From positions 1-64,000 of the forward strand of contig NZ_FMXM01000018.1 of NCBI RefSeq assembly GCF_900103325.1: a DNA stretch of 64,000 bases, written 5' to 3'. This document shows positions 1-8,096 of this stretch, piece by piece. The notes beneath the pieces were generated by a model, which saw nothing but the letters and a program-made list of their open reading frames with translations, did no database searches and had not been told where the DNA came from. This DNA comes from Mesorhizobium qingshengii (GTDB taxonomy: Bacteria > Pseudomonadota > Alphaproteobacteria > Rhizobiales > Rhizobiaceae). Every line of letters begins with the position of its first letter. The stretch's first letter is position 1. Made by a program: the position numbers and the translations under genes.

Positions 1-297
1 CCGCTGACGCGCCTGTTCATGGCCTCAACGCTGCTGTCGCCGCAGCAGGCGATCGACTTCACCAGGGCCCATTGGCAGATCGAGAACGGACTGCACTGGA
101 TGCTCGACGTTCATCTGCGCGAGGACCTCAGCCGTGCCCGCAAGGACAACGCCCCCGCAAACACCGCGCTCCTAAACCGCCTCGCCAGAAATATCCTTCA
201 GGCCGCCGACACCGACAAAGTCCCCATTAGCCACCGCATCAAGAAATGCGCTTGGAATGATGACTATCTCATCCAGGCTATCGCTCATATGCGATAG
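1..297 (+). CDS. ISAs1-family transposase, C-terminal fragment (cut by window edge)
   Basis: The reading frame is open from base 1 and ends at a TAG at 295-297, so only about the last 98 residues are visible. The segment HWQIENGLHWMLDV followed by REDLSRARKDNAPAN and a leucine-rich tail with LLNRLARNIL matches the C-terminal part of ISAs1-type DDE transposases, which holds the last catalytic glutamate region. No terminal inverted repeat is recognisable in the 29 bases between this stop and the next gene. It may be the end of a full element lying to the left, or a remnant. The family call is from motif recognition only. Confidence 0.8.
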   Translation, partial: PLTRLFMASTLLSPQQAIDFTRAHWQIENGLHWMLDVHLREDLSRARKDNAPANTALLNRLARNILQAADTDKVPISHRIKKCAWNDDYLIQAIAHMR

Positions 298-326
298 CCC
301 TGCCATGAGCGGGGAGAAGAGAGTTT

Positions 327-1268
327 TCACAGCCGTCCCAGCCGCTCCACCAGCAGGGCGAAGAAGCCATCATGGTCGATATCGCGCATCACCATGGCGT
401 TCTTCGGCCGCTTGGTCACGCCCCACCAGTCGATCACGGTCATGCCCATGGTGAGTTCCGAGGCGGTTTCCACGCTGACGTTGCAGTTGCGGCCCTTGAA
501 CAGCTTCGGCTTCAACAGATAGGCGATGACGCAGGGGTCGTGCAGCGGCCCGCCGTCGGTGCCGTATTTCTCCTCGTCGAAGCGCTCGAAGAATTCCAGC
601 ATCTCGGCGGTCGCGGTGCCAACCTTGGTGCCAAGTGCTCGGAAGGCCTGCGTGCGCTTGGCGGTGGTCAGCGCCTTGTGGGTGACATCCAGCGGCATCA
701 TCACGATCGGAATGCCGGATTTGAGCACGATATCGGCGGCATGCGGATCGACATAGATGTTGAATTCGGCCGCCGGCGTCACATTGCCGCCCTCGAAGAA
801 GCCGCCGCCCATCAGCACGATTTCCTTGATACGCGGCGCGATGCGCGGTTCGCGGATCAGCGCCAGCGCGATGTTGGTCAGCGGGCCGAGCGGGCAAAGC
901 GTGATGGTGCCGCTCTCTTCCTTCATCAGCGTCTCGACGATGAAATCGACCGCGTACTGGTCTTGCAGCTTCATCGTCGGTTCGGGCAATTGCGGCCCGT
1001 TGAGGCCGGTCTTGCCATGCACTTCCTCGGCGGTGACCAGTTCGCGCAGCAACGGCCGGATGGCGCCGGCATAGACCTTGACGTCCGGCCGGCCAGCCAG
1101 CTCGCAGACCTTGCGGGCATTCTTTTCGGTAAGCTTCAGCGGCACGTTGCCGGCAACGGCGGTGATGCCGACGATCTCCAGCTCGGAGCTGCCGAGCGCC
1201 AGCAAAATGGCGACGGCATCATCCTGGCCGGGATCCGTGTCGATGATGATCTTTCGTGATTGCGGCAT
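327..1268 (-). CDS. Inosine-uridine-type nucleoside hydrolase
   Basis: A 313-residue protein of the IUNH family, which splits the N-glycosidic bond of ribonucleosides to free base and ribose in salvage. The N-terminal calcium/ribose-binding motif DTDPGQDDAVAI lies at residues 10-21, and a C-terminal HDP motif (GGPLHDPCVIAYL) supplies the other active-site residues. Length fits the family. The frame extends upstream to 1424, but the added 52 residues are arginine/serine-rich and unlike the family; the ATG at 1268 follows AAGGA and gives the normal N-terminus. Substrate preference cannot be read from the sequence. It is convergent with the transposase remnant and divergent from hsp20. Confidence 0.9.
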   Translation of the reverse strand: MPQSRKIIIDTDPGQDDAVAILLALGSSELEIVGITAVAGNVPLKLTEKNARKVCELAGRPDVKVYAGAIRPLLRELVTAEEVHGKTGLNGPQLPEPTMKLQDQYAVDFIVETLMKEESGTITLCPLGPLTNIALALIREPRIAPRIKEIVLMGGGFFEGGNVTPAAEFNIYVDPHAADIVLKSGIPIVMMPLDVTHKALTTAKRTQAFRALGTKVGTATAEMLEFFERFDEEKYGTDGGPLHDPCVIAYLLKPKLFKGRNCNVSVETASELTMGMTVIDWWGVTKRPKNAMVMRDIDHDGFFALLVERLGRL

Positions 1269-1486
1269 TTCAATTCCTTGTTTGGCTAGGCCATGCACTT
1301 GAATGAATCCGGTCGAAACATCCGAAGGGCGCCGCAGCGACCGCGAGCTGCCACGTCGAACCGCTCGACCGGGGGAGATAATCCCGACCGTCGCGCTTCT
1401 CGTTGCATCTGCTTGCCGTTTCAAGCGCCATGTCGATCATTCTTGTGAGTCCACGACGTGGTCTTTTTGGGCGGGCTTTTTGATGG

Positions 1487-1515
1487 CTTGAACTTGGCCC
1501 CGGGGCGGACCATAT
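1487..1515 (+). promoter_or_regulatory. Predicted RpoH (sigma-32) promoter of hsp20
   Basis: CTTGAA at 1487-1492, a 17-base spacer, then CCATAT at 1510-1515. This agrees with the alphaproteobacterial heat-shock sigma consensus (CTTGAA / CCNATNT-like). It predicts transcription starting near 1522, about 60 bases before the hsp20 start, just where the thermometer fold begins. Confidence 0.65.
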
Positions 1516-1520
1516 CAAGA

Positions 1521-1583
1521 CCATCGGGAAAAATGCCATCCGGGTTTTTCCACTTTATGTCGCTCTTGAGAGGACAGTGTAAC
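1521..1583 (+). promoter_or_regulatory. ROSE-like RNA thermometer in the hsp20 leader
   Basis: Two hairpins fit the predicted 5' leader. The first pairs 1527-1533 (GGAAAAA) with 1545-1551 (TTTTTCC). The second buries the ribosome-binding site: 1558-1561 (TGTC) pairs with 1573-1576 (GACA) and 1563-1565 (CTC) with 1570-1572 (GAG) around a UUGA loop, leaving G1562 bulged opposite the Shine-Dalgarno strand. The bases TCGCT at 1560-1564 match the conserved UYGCU of ROSE elements, in which a bulged G next to the anti-SD sequence is the temperature-sensing hallmark. The fold was found by eye; its energy was not computed. Confidence 0.7.
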
Positions 1584-2009
1584 ATGAGCCGAATGACGCC
1601 TTTTTCCAGCCCGCTTCTCCTTGGCTTCGATGCCATGGAAAAGACGCTGGAACGCCTGGCGAAATCCGGTGACAGCTACCCTCCCTACAACATCGAACGC
1701 CTCAGCGGCGCCGACGGCAAGACCGAGAGGTTGCGTATCACATTGGCCGTCGCCGGTTTCGCCGAAAGCGATCTCGATGTCACAACGGAGGAAAACCAGC
1801 TGGTCGTGCGCGGCCGTCAGACCGACGACACCGAGCGCGAATTCCTTCATCGCGGCATCGCCGCGCGCCAGTTCCAGCGTTGTTTCGTGCTGGCCGACGG
1901 CATGCGGGTTATCGCGGCGGAGCTGAAGAACGGCCTTTTGTCGATCGATCTCGATCGGCCGGAGTCCGAACGGCTGGTACGGAAAATAAACATATCGGTG
2001 AAAGACTGA
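1584..2009 (+). CDS. hsp20: Small heat-shock protein, Hsp20/alpha-crystallin family
   Basis: A 141-residue ATP-independent chaperone that holds unfolding proteins until the DnaK/ClpB system can refold them. The N-terminus MSRMTPFSSPLLLGFD is typical of rhizobial class A (IbpA-like) small heat-shock proteins. The alpha-crystallin domain spans about residues 35-130. The conserved C-terminal part reads LKNGLLSIDLDRP, and an I-x-I anchor-like end (INISV) is present. The ATG at 1584 follows GAGAGGA, whose bases are paired in the predicted thermometer. Longer upstream starts in the same frame are rejected because they would run through that leader. DUF1150 follows 63 bases downstream, probably in the same transcript. 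Confidence 0.92.
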   Translation: MSRMTPFSSPLLLGFDAMEKTLERLAKSGDSYPPYNIERLSGADGKTERLRITLAVAGFAESDLDVTTEENQLVVRGRQTDDTEREFLHRGIAARQFQRCFVLADGMRVIAAELKNGLLSIDLDRPESERLVRKINISVKD

Positions 2010-2072
2010 TCTTTACCGATGGCTCTCATGCGGGATGGCCTTGAGCGGCGTCTCGCGCCAAGGAGGCTTGAA

Positions 2073-2327
2073 ATGACCAGAACTGAAACTATCACCATGA
2101 CCAATGGCGAATTCGCCCATCTCGGCGAGGGCTCGGTCGCTTATCTGCGCAAGGTCTCGAGCGACGAATTGCTCGGCCGCTTCCCGAATCTCGGCGAAAT
2201 CGCACCCGGCATGGAACTGTGGGCGCTGTTTGCCGCCAATGGCCAGCCGATCCTGCTTTCGGATGCGCGTGACCGTGCTTTGGCCGGCGCGATGGAAAAC
2301 GACCTGACCACGGTCGCCATTCACTGA
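2073..2327 (+). CDS. DUF1150 family small protein
   Basis: An 84-residue soluble protein of the DUF1150 family, found in alphaproteobacteria and often placed beside small heat-shock genes. Its function is not established. The core reads LGEGSVAYLRKVSSDELLGRFP and ends with the family-like SDARDRALAGAMEND. The start at 2073 has a strong AGGAGG ribosome-binding site six bases upstream; an in-frame ATG at 2019 lacks one. Position and spacing suggest heat-inducible co-transcription with hsp20, which is inference. Confidence 0.85.
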   Translation: MTRTETITMTNGEFAHLGEGSVAYLRKVSSDELLGRFPNLGEIAPGMELWALFAANGQPILLSDARDRALAGAMENDLTTVAIH

Positions 2328-2349
2328 AAGCAGCCTGCTGAAACGGACA

Positions 2350-2368
2350 GGGCCGCCCATGGCGGCCC
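2350..2368. terminator. Hairpin between convergent DUF1150 and ptsN
   Basis: GGGCCGCC at 2350-2357 and GGCGGCCC at 2361-2368 form an eight-base-pair stem with a three-base loop, centred between the two convergent stop codons. The U-tract is weak on both sides. It is a plausible bidirectional terminator by position and strength. Confidence 0.5.
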
Positions 2369-2392
2369 GTATGGCGGTTTCTTCCGGAAAGT

Positions 2393-2857
2393 TCAGGCCG
2401 CGTGGGAGGCCTGGGTGTCCGACAACAGCGCGTGGATCGCAACAGCGTCGCGCGTGCCTCTGATCTTGGCCACCGTATCGGCGTCGCGCAGCACCCGCGC
2501 GATGCGCGACAACGCCTTGAGATGGTCGGCGCCCGCGCCTTCAGGCGCCAGCAGCAGAAACACCAGATCGACGGGCTGATCGTCCAGTGCCTCGAAATCG
2601 ACCGGGGTCTCCAGCCGCGCGAAAACCCCGGCGATGCGCTTCACGCCGGCCAGCTTGCCGTGCGGAATGGCGATGCCGTTGCCGACTCCGGTCGAGCCCA
2701 GCCGCTCACGCTGCAAGATGGTGTCGAACACTTCCCGCTCCGGAATGCCCGAAATCGCCGCTGCCCGCTCGGATAGCAACTGCAGAAGCTGCTTCTTGGA
2801 GTTCGCCTTCAACGCCGGCATTATCGCCGGAACGTTGATAAGATCGCTCAGACCCAT
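2393..2857 (-). CDS. ptsN: PTS IIA-like nitrogen-regulatory protein PtsN (EIIA-Ntr)
   Basis: A 154-residue EIIA-Ntr, the last phosphate acceptor of the nitrogen PTS (EI-Ntr to NPr to EIIA-Ntr), which controls potassium transport, nitrogen and carbon balance rather than carrying sugar. The phosphorylation site is His66 in GIAIPHGK. The fold is complete and family-sized. It is the third gene of a minus-strand rpoN-hpf-ptsN order that is conserved in proteobacteria, 60 bases downstream of hpf. The start at 2857 gives the expected MGLSDLI N-terminus. Confidence 0.95.
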   Translation of the reverse strand: MGLSDLINVPAIMPALKANSKKQLLQLLSERAAAISGIPEREVFDTILQRERLGSTGVGNGIAIPHGKLAGVKRIAGVFARLETPVDFEALDDQPVDLVFLLLAPEGAGADHLKALSRIARVLRDADTVAKIRGTRDAVAIHALLSDTQASHAA

Positions 2858-2917
2858 GCTTGAAAATCCCTTGTTCGCCTGCCGTCACCAGTCCCCACCC
2901 CTCGTGCGGCCGGCTTT

Positions 2918-3502
2918 TTATTCCTGTGCGACCTTGGTCGTGGACGGGTCGATCCAGCCGATGTTTCCGTCGGGCCGGCGATAGACGATGTTGAGATGGT
3001 CGTTTCCGGCGTTACGGAAGACGAAGACCGGGGTGTCCTTGGTATCGAGTTCGATAACCGCCGACGCCACCGACATGGTCTTCAGCGTCATGGTCGATTC
3101 GGCGACGATGGCCGGCGCGAAATTCTCCGGGATGTCCTCGTCATCATCGGCAAGCGGCGCCATCACAGTGTAGGCAATGTCGGTCGGTTCGCCGTTGGCG
3201 GCGCCCGAATTGTGCGATTTCAGCCGGCGCTTGTAGCGCCGCAGACGGGTTTCGAGACGATCCGCCGCCGCCTCGAAGGCGAGCGTCGGGTCCTGGGCAT
3301 CGCCCGTGGCCTGCAGCGAAGCGCCGGAATCCAGCCGGATCATGCAATCCGCCGAGTAGCGCGAGCCCGATTTGATGACTGTGACGTGTCCGGCAAAGCC
3401 GCGGTCGAAATATTTTCCGATCGCCTCACCGACGCGATCGTTGATGCGTGTCCGGAACGCATCGCCGATATCCATATGTTTTCCCGATATGCGCAGATTC
3501 AT
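2918..3502 (-). CDS. hpf: Ribosome hibernation-promoting factor, long form
   Basis: A 194-residue long-form HPF (YfiA/RaiA family with S30AE domain). The N-terminal ribosome-binding domain (about residues 1-105) begins MNLRISGKHMDIGDAFRTRI. A spacer leads to the C-terminal dimerisation domain (about 130-190, with DTKDTPVFVFRNA and YRRPDGNIGWIDP), which drives 100S ribosome dimers in resting cells. It sits between rpoN and ptsN as in most proteobacteria. The 268-base gap upstream, before the end of rpoN, is long enough for its own promoter, but I see no clear one. Confidence 0.95.
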   Translation of the reverse strand: MNLRISGKHMDIGDAFRTRINDRVGEAIGKYFDRGFAGHVTVIKSGSRYSADCMIRLDSGASLQATGDAQDPTLAFEAAADRLETRLRRYKRRLKSHNSGAANGEPTDIAYTVMAPLADDDEDIPENFAPAIVAESTMTLKTMSVASAVIELDTKDTPVFVFRNAGNDHLNIVYRRPDGNIGWIDPSTTKVAQE

Positions 3503-3770
3503 CTGAAAACTGACCTTCCTTGCTCAGGCTTCAAACTGGCCCGAGTTTATACTCGTGGTCCGCGCGCACAAGCTTTGCGGCGTCACTCGCGCCGATTTTA
3601 AATCCGAACTTTCCGATTGATCACGAGCCGCCCTTTTGGGCCGTCCCGAGGCCAACGTCGTGACGGACCATCCGCATGCGGGCATCTAGCCCGTCTCATG
3701 CGGGCGGGCTTCTAGCCACTTCGCCGCGGCTTGTCAATGAAGCTCAGAAGCTGTGGAAAATCGGGCGACC

Positions 3771-5297
3771 CTAACGCCCGGCGCTGGCGAGTGCGCGTTT
3801 TTCACGCCGGCGCTGCACCGACGAAGGAATATTCATACCCTCCCGGTACTTGGCGACCGTGCGCCTGGCAATATCGACACCGTTCTCGCGTAGCATGTCG
3901 ACGATCGCGTCGTCGGAAAGCACATCGACGGGTTTTTCCTCATCGATCAGTTGCTTGATGCGGTCACGCACCGCTTCCGAGGAATGTGCGTCGCCGCCGC
4001 CCGACGCGGCGATAGACGCCGTGAAAAAGTACCGAAGCTCGAACACGCCGCGCGGCGTCAGCATGTACTTGTTCGCGGTGACCCGGCTGACCGTCGATTC
4101 GTGCATGCCGATGGCGTCGGCCACCGTGCGCAGGTTGAGCGGCCTCAGCTGGCGCACGCCATGGACCAGGAAGGCGTCCTGCTGGCGAACGATCTCCGAG
4201 GCGACCTTGAGGATGGTCTTTGCCCGCTGGTCGAGGCTTCGCGTCAGCCAGTTGGCGTTTTGCAGGCATTCGGCCAGGAAATCCTTTTCCGCCTGGTTTT
4301 TCGCGTGCGGCGAGACCTGGGCGAAATAGACATGGTCGACCAGAACGCGCGGCAGCGTTTCGGCGTTGAGCTCGACCGTCCAGCTGCCATCATTGGCCGC
4401 GCGCACCTCGACATCGGCAACGATGGCGTCGCTGGCGCCACCTGAAAACACCATGCCCGGTCGAGGATCGAGTGCCCGGATCTCGGCCAGCATGTCGAGC
4501 AGGTCCTCGTCGTCGACGCCGCAGATCCGCTTCAGCGCATGGAAATCGCGCCGCGCCAGGAGCTCAAGATTGGCGACCAGGGCCTTCATCGCCGGATCGA
4601 GCCGGTCGCGCACGGCCAGTTGCAGCGACAGGCATTCGGCAAGGTCGCGTGCAAAAAGGCCGGTCGGCTCGAAGGTCTGGCACACCGCCAGGACCTTGCC
4701 CACGGTGGCGGCGTCCGTGCCGAGGCGCGCGGCGATCTCGGCCATGTCGGCGCGCAGGTAGCCGGTTTCGTCGAGGCCATCCGCCAGGTCGCGGGCGATC
4801 AGCCGCTCCGCCGGGTCGGCGAAGGCGAGCGCGATCTGCTCGCCGACATGGTCGCGCAACGTAATCGCCGCGGCGGCCATATCGCCGGCGTCAAAACCTT
4901 CGGACAAGGAGCCGCCGCCATTGCTCGAAGCCGACTTCCATTGCGCCGTCAGGTCGGGGCCGAGCCGCTCGCTCGTCCCTGGATCGTCGGGAAACAGGTT
5001 TTCCAGCGATGTATCGAGCTTTTCCGAGATCGCCTCGGCGCTCCACTGCGTCTCGTTCTCGAACCAGTCGCCATCGGCGGCCGCTTCGGGCACGGCCTCG
5101 ATCTTCTGCGCCTGGTCGCCGGTCGCGTCGTCCTGCGGCTCGGCGCGCTCCAGCAGCGGATTACGCTCGATCTCCTCGTCGATGAAGTGCTCGAGCTCGA
5201 CATGGGTGAACTGCAGCAGCCGAATCGACTGCATCAGCTGCGGCGTCATCACCAGCGACTGCGATTGTCGTAGCTGTAATTTAGCCGCCAACGCCAT
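3771..5297 (-). CDS. rpoN: RNA polymerase sigma-54 factor
   Basis: A 508-residue sigma-54, which directs transcription of nitrogen-fixation, nitrogen-assimilation and C4-dicarboxylate genes with enhancer-binding activators. Region I is the glutamine-rich N-terminus (LQLRQSQSLVMTPQLMQSI). Region II is acidic (about 60-120). The core-binding and DNA-binding regions follow, with the helix-turn-helix near HESTVSRVTANKY and the RpoN box ARRTVAKYRE near residue 480. It is complete and of normal length. It lies downstream of lptB, which is usual in this order. No frameshift or missing motif was seen. Confidence 0.97.
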   Translation of the reverse strand: MALAAKLQLRQSQSLVMTPQLMQSIRLLQFTHVELEHFIDEEIERNPLLERAEPQDDATGDQAQKIEAVPEAAADGDWFENETQWSAEAISEKLDTSLENLFPDDPGTSERLGPDLTAQWKSASSNGGGSLSEGFDAGDMAAAAITLRDHVGEQIALAFADPAERLIARDLADGLDETGYLRADMAEIAARLGTDAATVGKVLAVCQTFEPTGLFARDLAECLSLQLAVRDRLDPAMKALVANLELLARRDFHALKRICGVDDEDLLDMLAEIRALDPRPGMVFSGGASDAIVADVEVRAANDGSWTVELNAETLPRVLVDHVYFAQVSPHAKNQAEKDFLAECLQNANWLTRSLDQRAKTILKVASEIVRQQDAFLVHGVRQLRPLNLRTVADAIGMHESTVSRVTANKYMLTPRGVFELRYFFTASIAASGGGDAHSSEAVRDRIKQLIDEEKPVDVLSDDAIVDMLRENGVDIARRTVAKYREGMNIPSSVQRRREKRALASAGR

Positions 5298-5500
5298 GGT
5301 TCGGATTCAAACGCCTCGTCTACGCATCCGGACTTCCGGAAGAAATTTCAGAGCCGACCATAGAAACTGGCCCGGCTTTTGCTTGTCAAGGCAAAGGCTA
5401 GCAAAACTCGCTTACCGGAGCGTTATTCGGCGACAAAATCGAAGAAAAAGGCCCCGCGAGGCGCCAAAAATCGTGTCAGGAAACAAATTTCACGCCTAAG

Positions 5501-5600
5501 AGCAATTCCAGGAAAAGGGTGAGACGGTTTTACGTCCGGAATTGCGTGAAGACAAAAAGATAGAGCGGTTTGGCGTTTCCGTGAAACGGTGAACCGCTCA
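5501..5600. repeat. Two adjacent palindromic intergenic repeats upstream of rpoN
   Basis: The 300-base gap between rpoN and lptB holds two short palindromes. The first, 5501-5547, begins AGCAATTCCAGGAAAAG and ends GGAATTGCGT; it is related to the copy at 37124-37194. The second, about 5563-5599, is bounded by GAGCGGTT and AACCGCTC around inner TGGCGTTTCCGTGAAAC. Its right end contains the lptB stop codon (5598-5600). The rest of the gap (5298-5500) is A-rich and probably carries the rpoN promoter, though none is clear by eye. Confidence 0.7.
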
Positions 5601-6416
5601 GAGCGTGAATCCCTCGCCGAGATAAAGCCGCCGCACGTCAGGGTTTGCCACCACTTCGTCGGCCCTGCCATGAGTTAGCACCTGGCCGGCATGGATGATG
5701 TAGGCGCGGTCGATCAGGCCGAGCGTTTCGCGCACATTGTGGTCGGTGATGAGGACGCCGATGCCGCGCGCCGTCAGGTGGCGCACCAGTTGCTGGATAT
5801 CGGCGACGGCGATCGGATCGATGCCGGCAAAAGGCTCGTCGAGCAGCATGTAGGCCGGGCGCGTCGCCAGCGCGCGTGCGATTTCCAGGCGCCGTCGCTC
5901 ACCGCCGGAAAGCGACATGGACGGCGCCTTGCGCAAATGGCTGATGTGGAATTCCTCGAGCAGTTCGTCGAGAATGCGGTCGCGTTCCTTGCGGCTCTTT
6001 TCGACCACTTCCAGCACCGCGCGGATGTTCTGCTCGACGCTCAAGCCGCGAAAGATCGAGGCCTCCTGCGGCAGATAGCCGATGCCGAGGCGCGCACGAC
6101 GATACATCGGCATCGAGGTGACGTCGAAGCCGTCGATTTCGATCGTGCCTTCATCCACCGGCACCAGGCCGGTGACCATGTAGAAGCAGGTCGTCTTGCC
6201 GGCGCCATTGGGGCCGAGCAGTCCGACCGCCTCGCCGGCGCGCACGCCGATGGTGACGCCGCTGACGACCTTGCGGCCCTTGTAGCTCTTGGTCAGCCCC
6301 TTGGCGATCAGGGTTCCCTTGAACTTTCCCGCATCGACGGTCACCGTGGACGGCGCCGAAATCTTGCCAGCGGCCCGCCCCGGAAGACGCGCCGTCAGCG
6401 ACGACAGGCTGGCCAT
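5598..6416 (-). CDS. lptB: LPS export ABC transporter ATP-binding protein LptB
   Basis: A 272-residue cytoplasmic ATPase that powers extraction of lipopolysaccharide from the inner membrane with LptF/G. Walker A is GPNGAGKTT, the signature is LSGGERRRLEIARAL, and Walker B is YMLLDEPFAGIDP with the H-loop ITDHNV. A roughly 35-residue N-terminal extension before the ABC domain is common in rhizobia. The ATG at 6416 overlaps the lptA stop by one base (TGATG), indicating translational coupling. A longer in-frame start at 6482 would lie within lptA and is rejected. LptF and LptG are not in this window. Confidence 0.95.
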   Translation of the reverse strand: MASLSSLTARLPGRAAGKISAPSTVTVDAGKFKGTLIAKGLTKSYKGRKVVSGVTIGVRAGEAVGLLGPNGAGKTTCFYMVTGLVPVDEGTIEIDGFDVTSMPMYRRARLGIGYLPQEASIFRGLSVEQNIRAVLEVVEKSRKERDRILDELLEEFHISHLRKAPSMSLSGGERRRLEIARALATRPAYMLLDEPFAGIDPIAVADIQQLVRHLTARGIGVLITDHNVRETLGLIDRAYIIHAGQVLTHGRADEVVANPDVRRLYLGEGFTL

Positions 6417-6997
6417 CAGGGGTTCGTCGCTCCCGATTTCGGCGGCGGGGTGATCGACATCTGGACGCGCTGGCCGGCGCATGGATCAACCTGAGCCAGC
6501 CCGCTTTTCATCTGCACGGTGAGCTTGCAGCCCACCAGGACGTTGTCGTTTTGCGACAGAACGACCTTTTTGCCCGACAGCACCAGCACCTGGCTCTTCA
6601 TATCGAAGCTGCCTTGATCGCCGGTCGCGATCTGCGCATCGGACTTGATGTAAACCTTGTCGGAAATCTCCAGGTGATCGATGTTGGCCGAGCCGGTCAT
6701 CGCCGCTCCGGTGGCTTCCGTGCCCTTGGCCGCGGCATTGGGATCCTTCACGTAATACACCGTCATCTTGCCGGCCTTGAGCAGGGTCGGCCCCTGCACG
6801 ACGCTGACATTGCCCGTGAACACGGCGACACTCTCCGCCTGCCGGACCTCGAGCTTGTCGCTCTCGATCTGTATGGGCTTGTCGCCGGACAGTTTGAGAC
6901 CTGACTGGCTGGTGGACTGCGCCGATGACGGCACCAGCCCGAGCAGCAGCAACGCCGAAGTTGCAGCCGCAAGCCGCGTCGAACTACTGAGCCGCAT
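6416..6997 (-). CDS. lptA: Periplasmic LPS transport protein LptA (OstA-like)
   Basis: A 193-residue protein with a cleavable signal peptide (MRLSSSTRLAAATSALLLLGLVPSSAQS) and an OstA beta-jellyroll domain, forming the periplasmic bridge that passes LPS from LptC to the outer-membrane LptD. The repeated beta pattern IQIESDKLEVRQAESVAVFTG is diagnostic. It overlaps lptC by 14 bases and lptB by one base, giving a compact lptC-lptA-lptB unit on the minus strand. Confidence 0.93.
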   Translation of the reverse strand: MRLSSSTRLAAATSALLLLGLVPSSAQSTSQSGLKLSGDKPIQIESDKLEVRQAESVAVFTGNVSVVQGPTLLKAGKMTVYYVKDPNAAAKGTEATGAAMTGSANIDHLEISDKVYIKSDAQIATGDQGSFDMKSQVLVLSGKKVVLSQNDNVLVGCKLTVQMKSGLAQVDPCAGQRVQMSITPPPKSGATNP

Positions 6998-7697
6998 TGG
7001 TTTCTCCGCTGTTTCCCTCTGCCGTCTTCAAGGCGGCGGAATCGATGTTGACGCGCACTTTGTTCTCGAACACCAGAACCCTGCCATTGTCCCGGACCGA
7101 CATCGAATCCGCCGTGATCCGCGACCCGCCACGGCTGACATCGACAGGATCTGCGGTCTTCATAGTGCCTTTGCCCATGTCGAGGAAGACCGATTTGAAC
7201 TTGGCCTGCATGCCGTCGGTTGTGGTGATGGTCACGTCGCTGGTCAGGTTCATCGTATTGCCGTCGCGATCATAGGTGCCGTGCGAGGCCTTGACCGCGG
7301 CCACATTGTCAGGCGCGATCGGCACCTTGGCGTCGATGCCCTCGAGTTCGATGATGCCTTGCGTGCTGACGTCCTGAATGGCGCGGAGCGCCGTCATCGA
7401 ATAGGGCTGCTTCTGCTTGGTGAAACCGTTGAGCTTGGGGTTGGCCATCACCAGCTTGCCGTTGGAAAAAGCGGTGCCTTCCGCCTGGACCGAGACGGAG
7501 ACGGGCGCGGCGAGATAGGAATAGATCGGGAAAGCGACGGCGATCAACGCCGCTGCCAGCGGCACGGCGAACTTGAGAACGCGCACGCGGCGCGAATGAC
7601 GCTGCGCGAGGTCGAACGCATCGCCCCGCGTCCGGCCGTCCGCCGGGGGAGCCAACTCCGTCTCGGCGCTGGTCGGTTCAATCGGTCGCGCTAACAT
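6984..7697 (-). CDS. lptC: LPS export protein LptC
   Basis: A 237-residue bitopic inner-membrane protein with a cytoplasmic N-terminus, one membrane anchor near residues 42-64 (VLKFAVPLAAALIAVAFPIYSYL), and a periplasmic LptC domain with OstA-like repeats (FKSVFLDMGKGTM, ITADSMSVRDNGRVLVFENKVRV). It takes LPS from LptBFG and hands it to LptA. It is the first gene of the lptCAB-rpoN-hpf-ptsN minus-strand series. The start at 7697 is the only good one before the anchor. Confidence 0.93.
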   Translation of the reverse strand: MLARPIEPTSAETELAPPADGRTRGDAFDLAQRHSRRVRVLKFAVPLAAALIAVAFPIYSYLAAPVSVSVQAEGTAFSNGKLVMANPKLNGFTKQKQPYSMTALRAIQDVSTQGIIELEGIDAKVPIAPDNVAAVKASHGTYDRDGNTMNLTSDVTITTTDGMQAKFKSVFLDMGKGTMKTADPVDVSRGGSRITADSMSVRDNGRVLVFENKVRVNIDSAALKTAEGNSGETNAAQ

Positions 7698-8096
7698 GAC
7701 TGCTTTCTTCTAAACCCTGCCCGCCGGGCAGCACCGCCTATAGGTGGGACGCTGGCGCCTTCAAGCAAGCACAAGCCGACGAAAACTGCAAAAATGTGAC
7801 AGCCGCATTTGTACAGACGAAAACCCGATCAGCACAACTGCCCGTGCTTCATAGCAGAAACACACGCACAACGTAAAATTATCGGCTGTCGGTCTCGCCA
7901 CCCGAGCGCGTATCGATCGCACGAATTCGTGAGGAGAGATGGTCGGACTCCGATCAATCGGGGAACGGGATGGCTATCTGATGGCCATATATTGATCCTC
8001 GGCGCGGCTTGCCTCGTCCAACAGAAAAGAGATTTGCTTCCAGATGGGAGGATCATGGTCTAAAAGCGTCTCCTCCCGCCGACTGAAAGGCTGACC
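7698..8096. other. 399-base divergent intergenic region between lptC and sppA
   Basis: No convincing gene lies here. Short open frames on both strands (about 75-84 codons, 7809-8063) are rich in Arg, His, Cys and Trp, match nothing I know, and lack a ribosome-binding site. The region is less GC-rich than its neighbours, as expected for two divergent promoters. I cannot define promoter elements confidently. Confidence 0.5.

Noticed and set aside
372..1259. Open frame of about 295 codons on the plus strand opposite the nucleoside hydrolase
   Set aside because: Antisense shadow of an IUNH gene with complete motifs.
7809..8063. Overlapping small frames on both strands in the lptC-sppA gap
   Set aside because: Amino-acid composition is unlike real proteins of this genome, no ribosome site, and each strand looks equally unconvincing.
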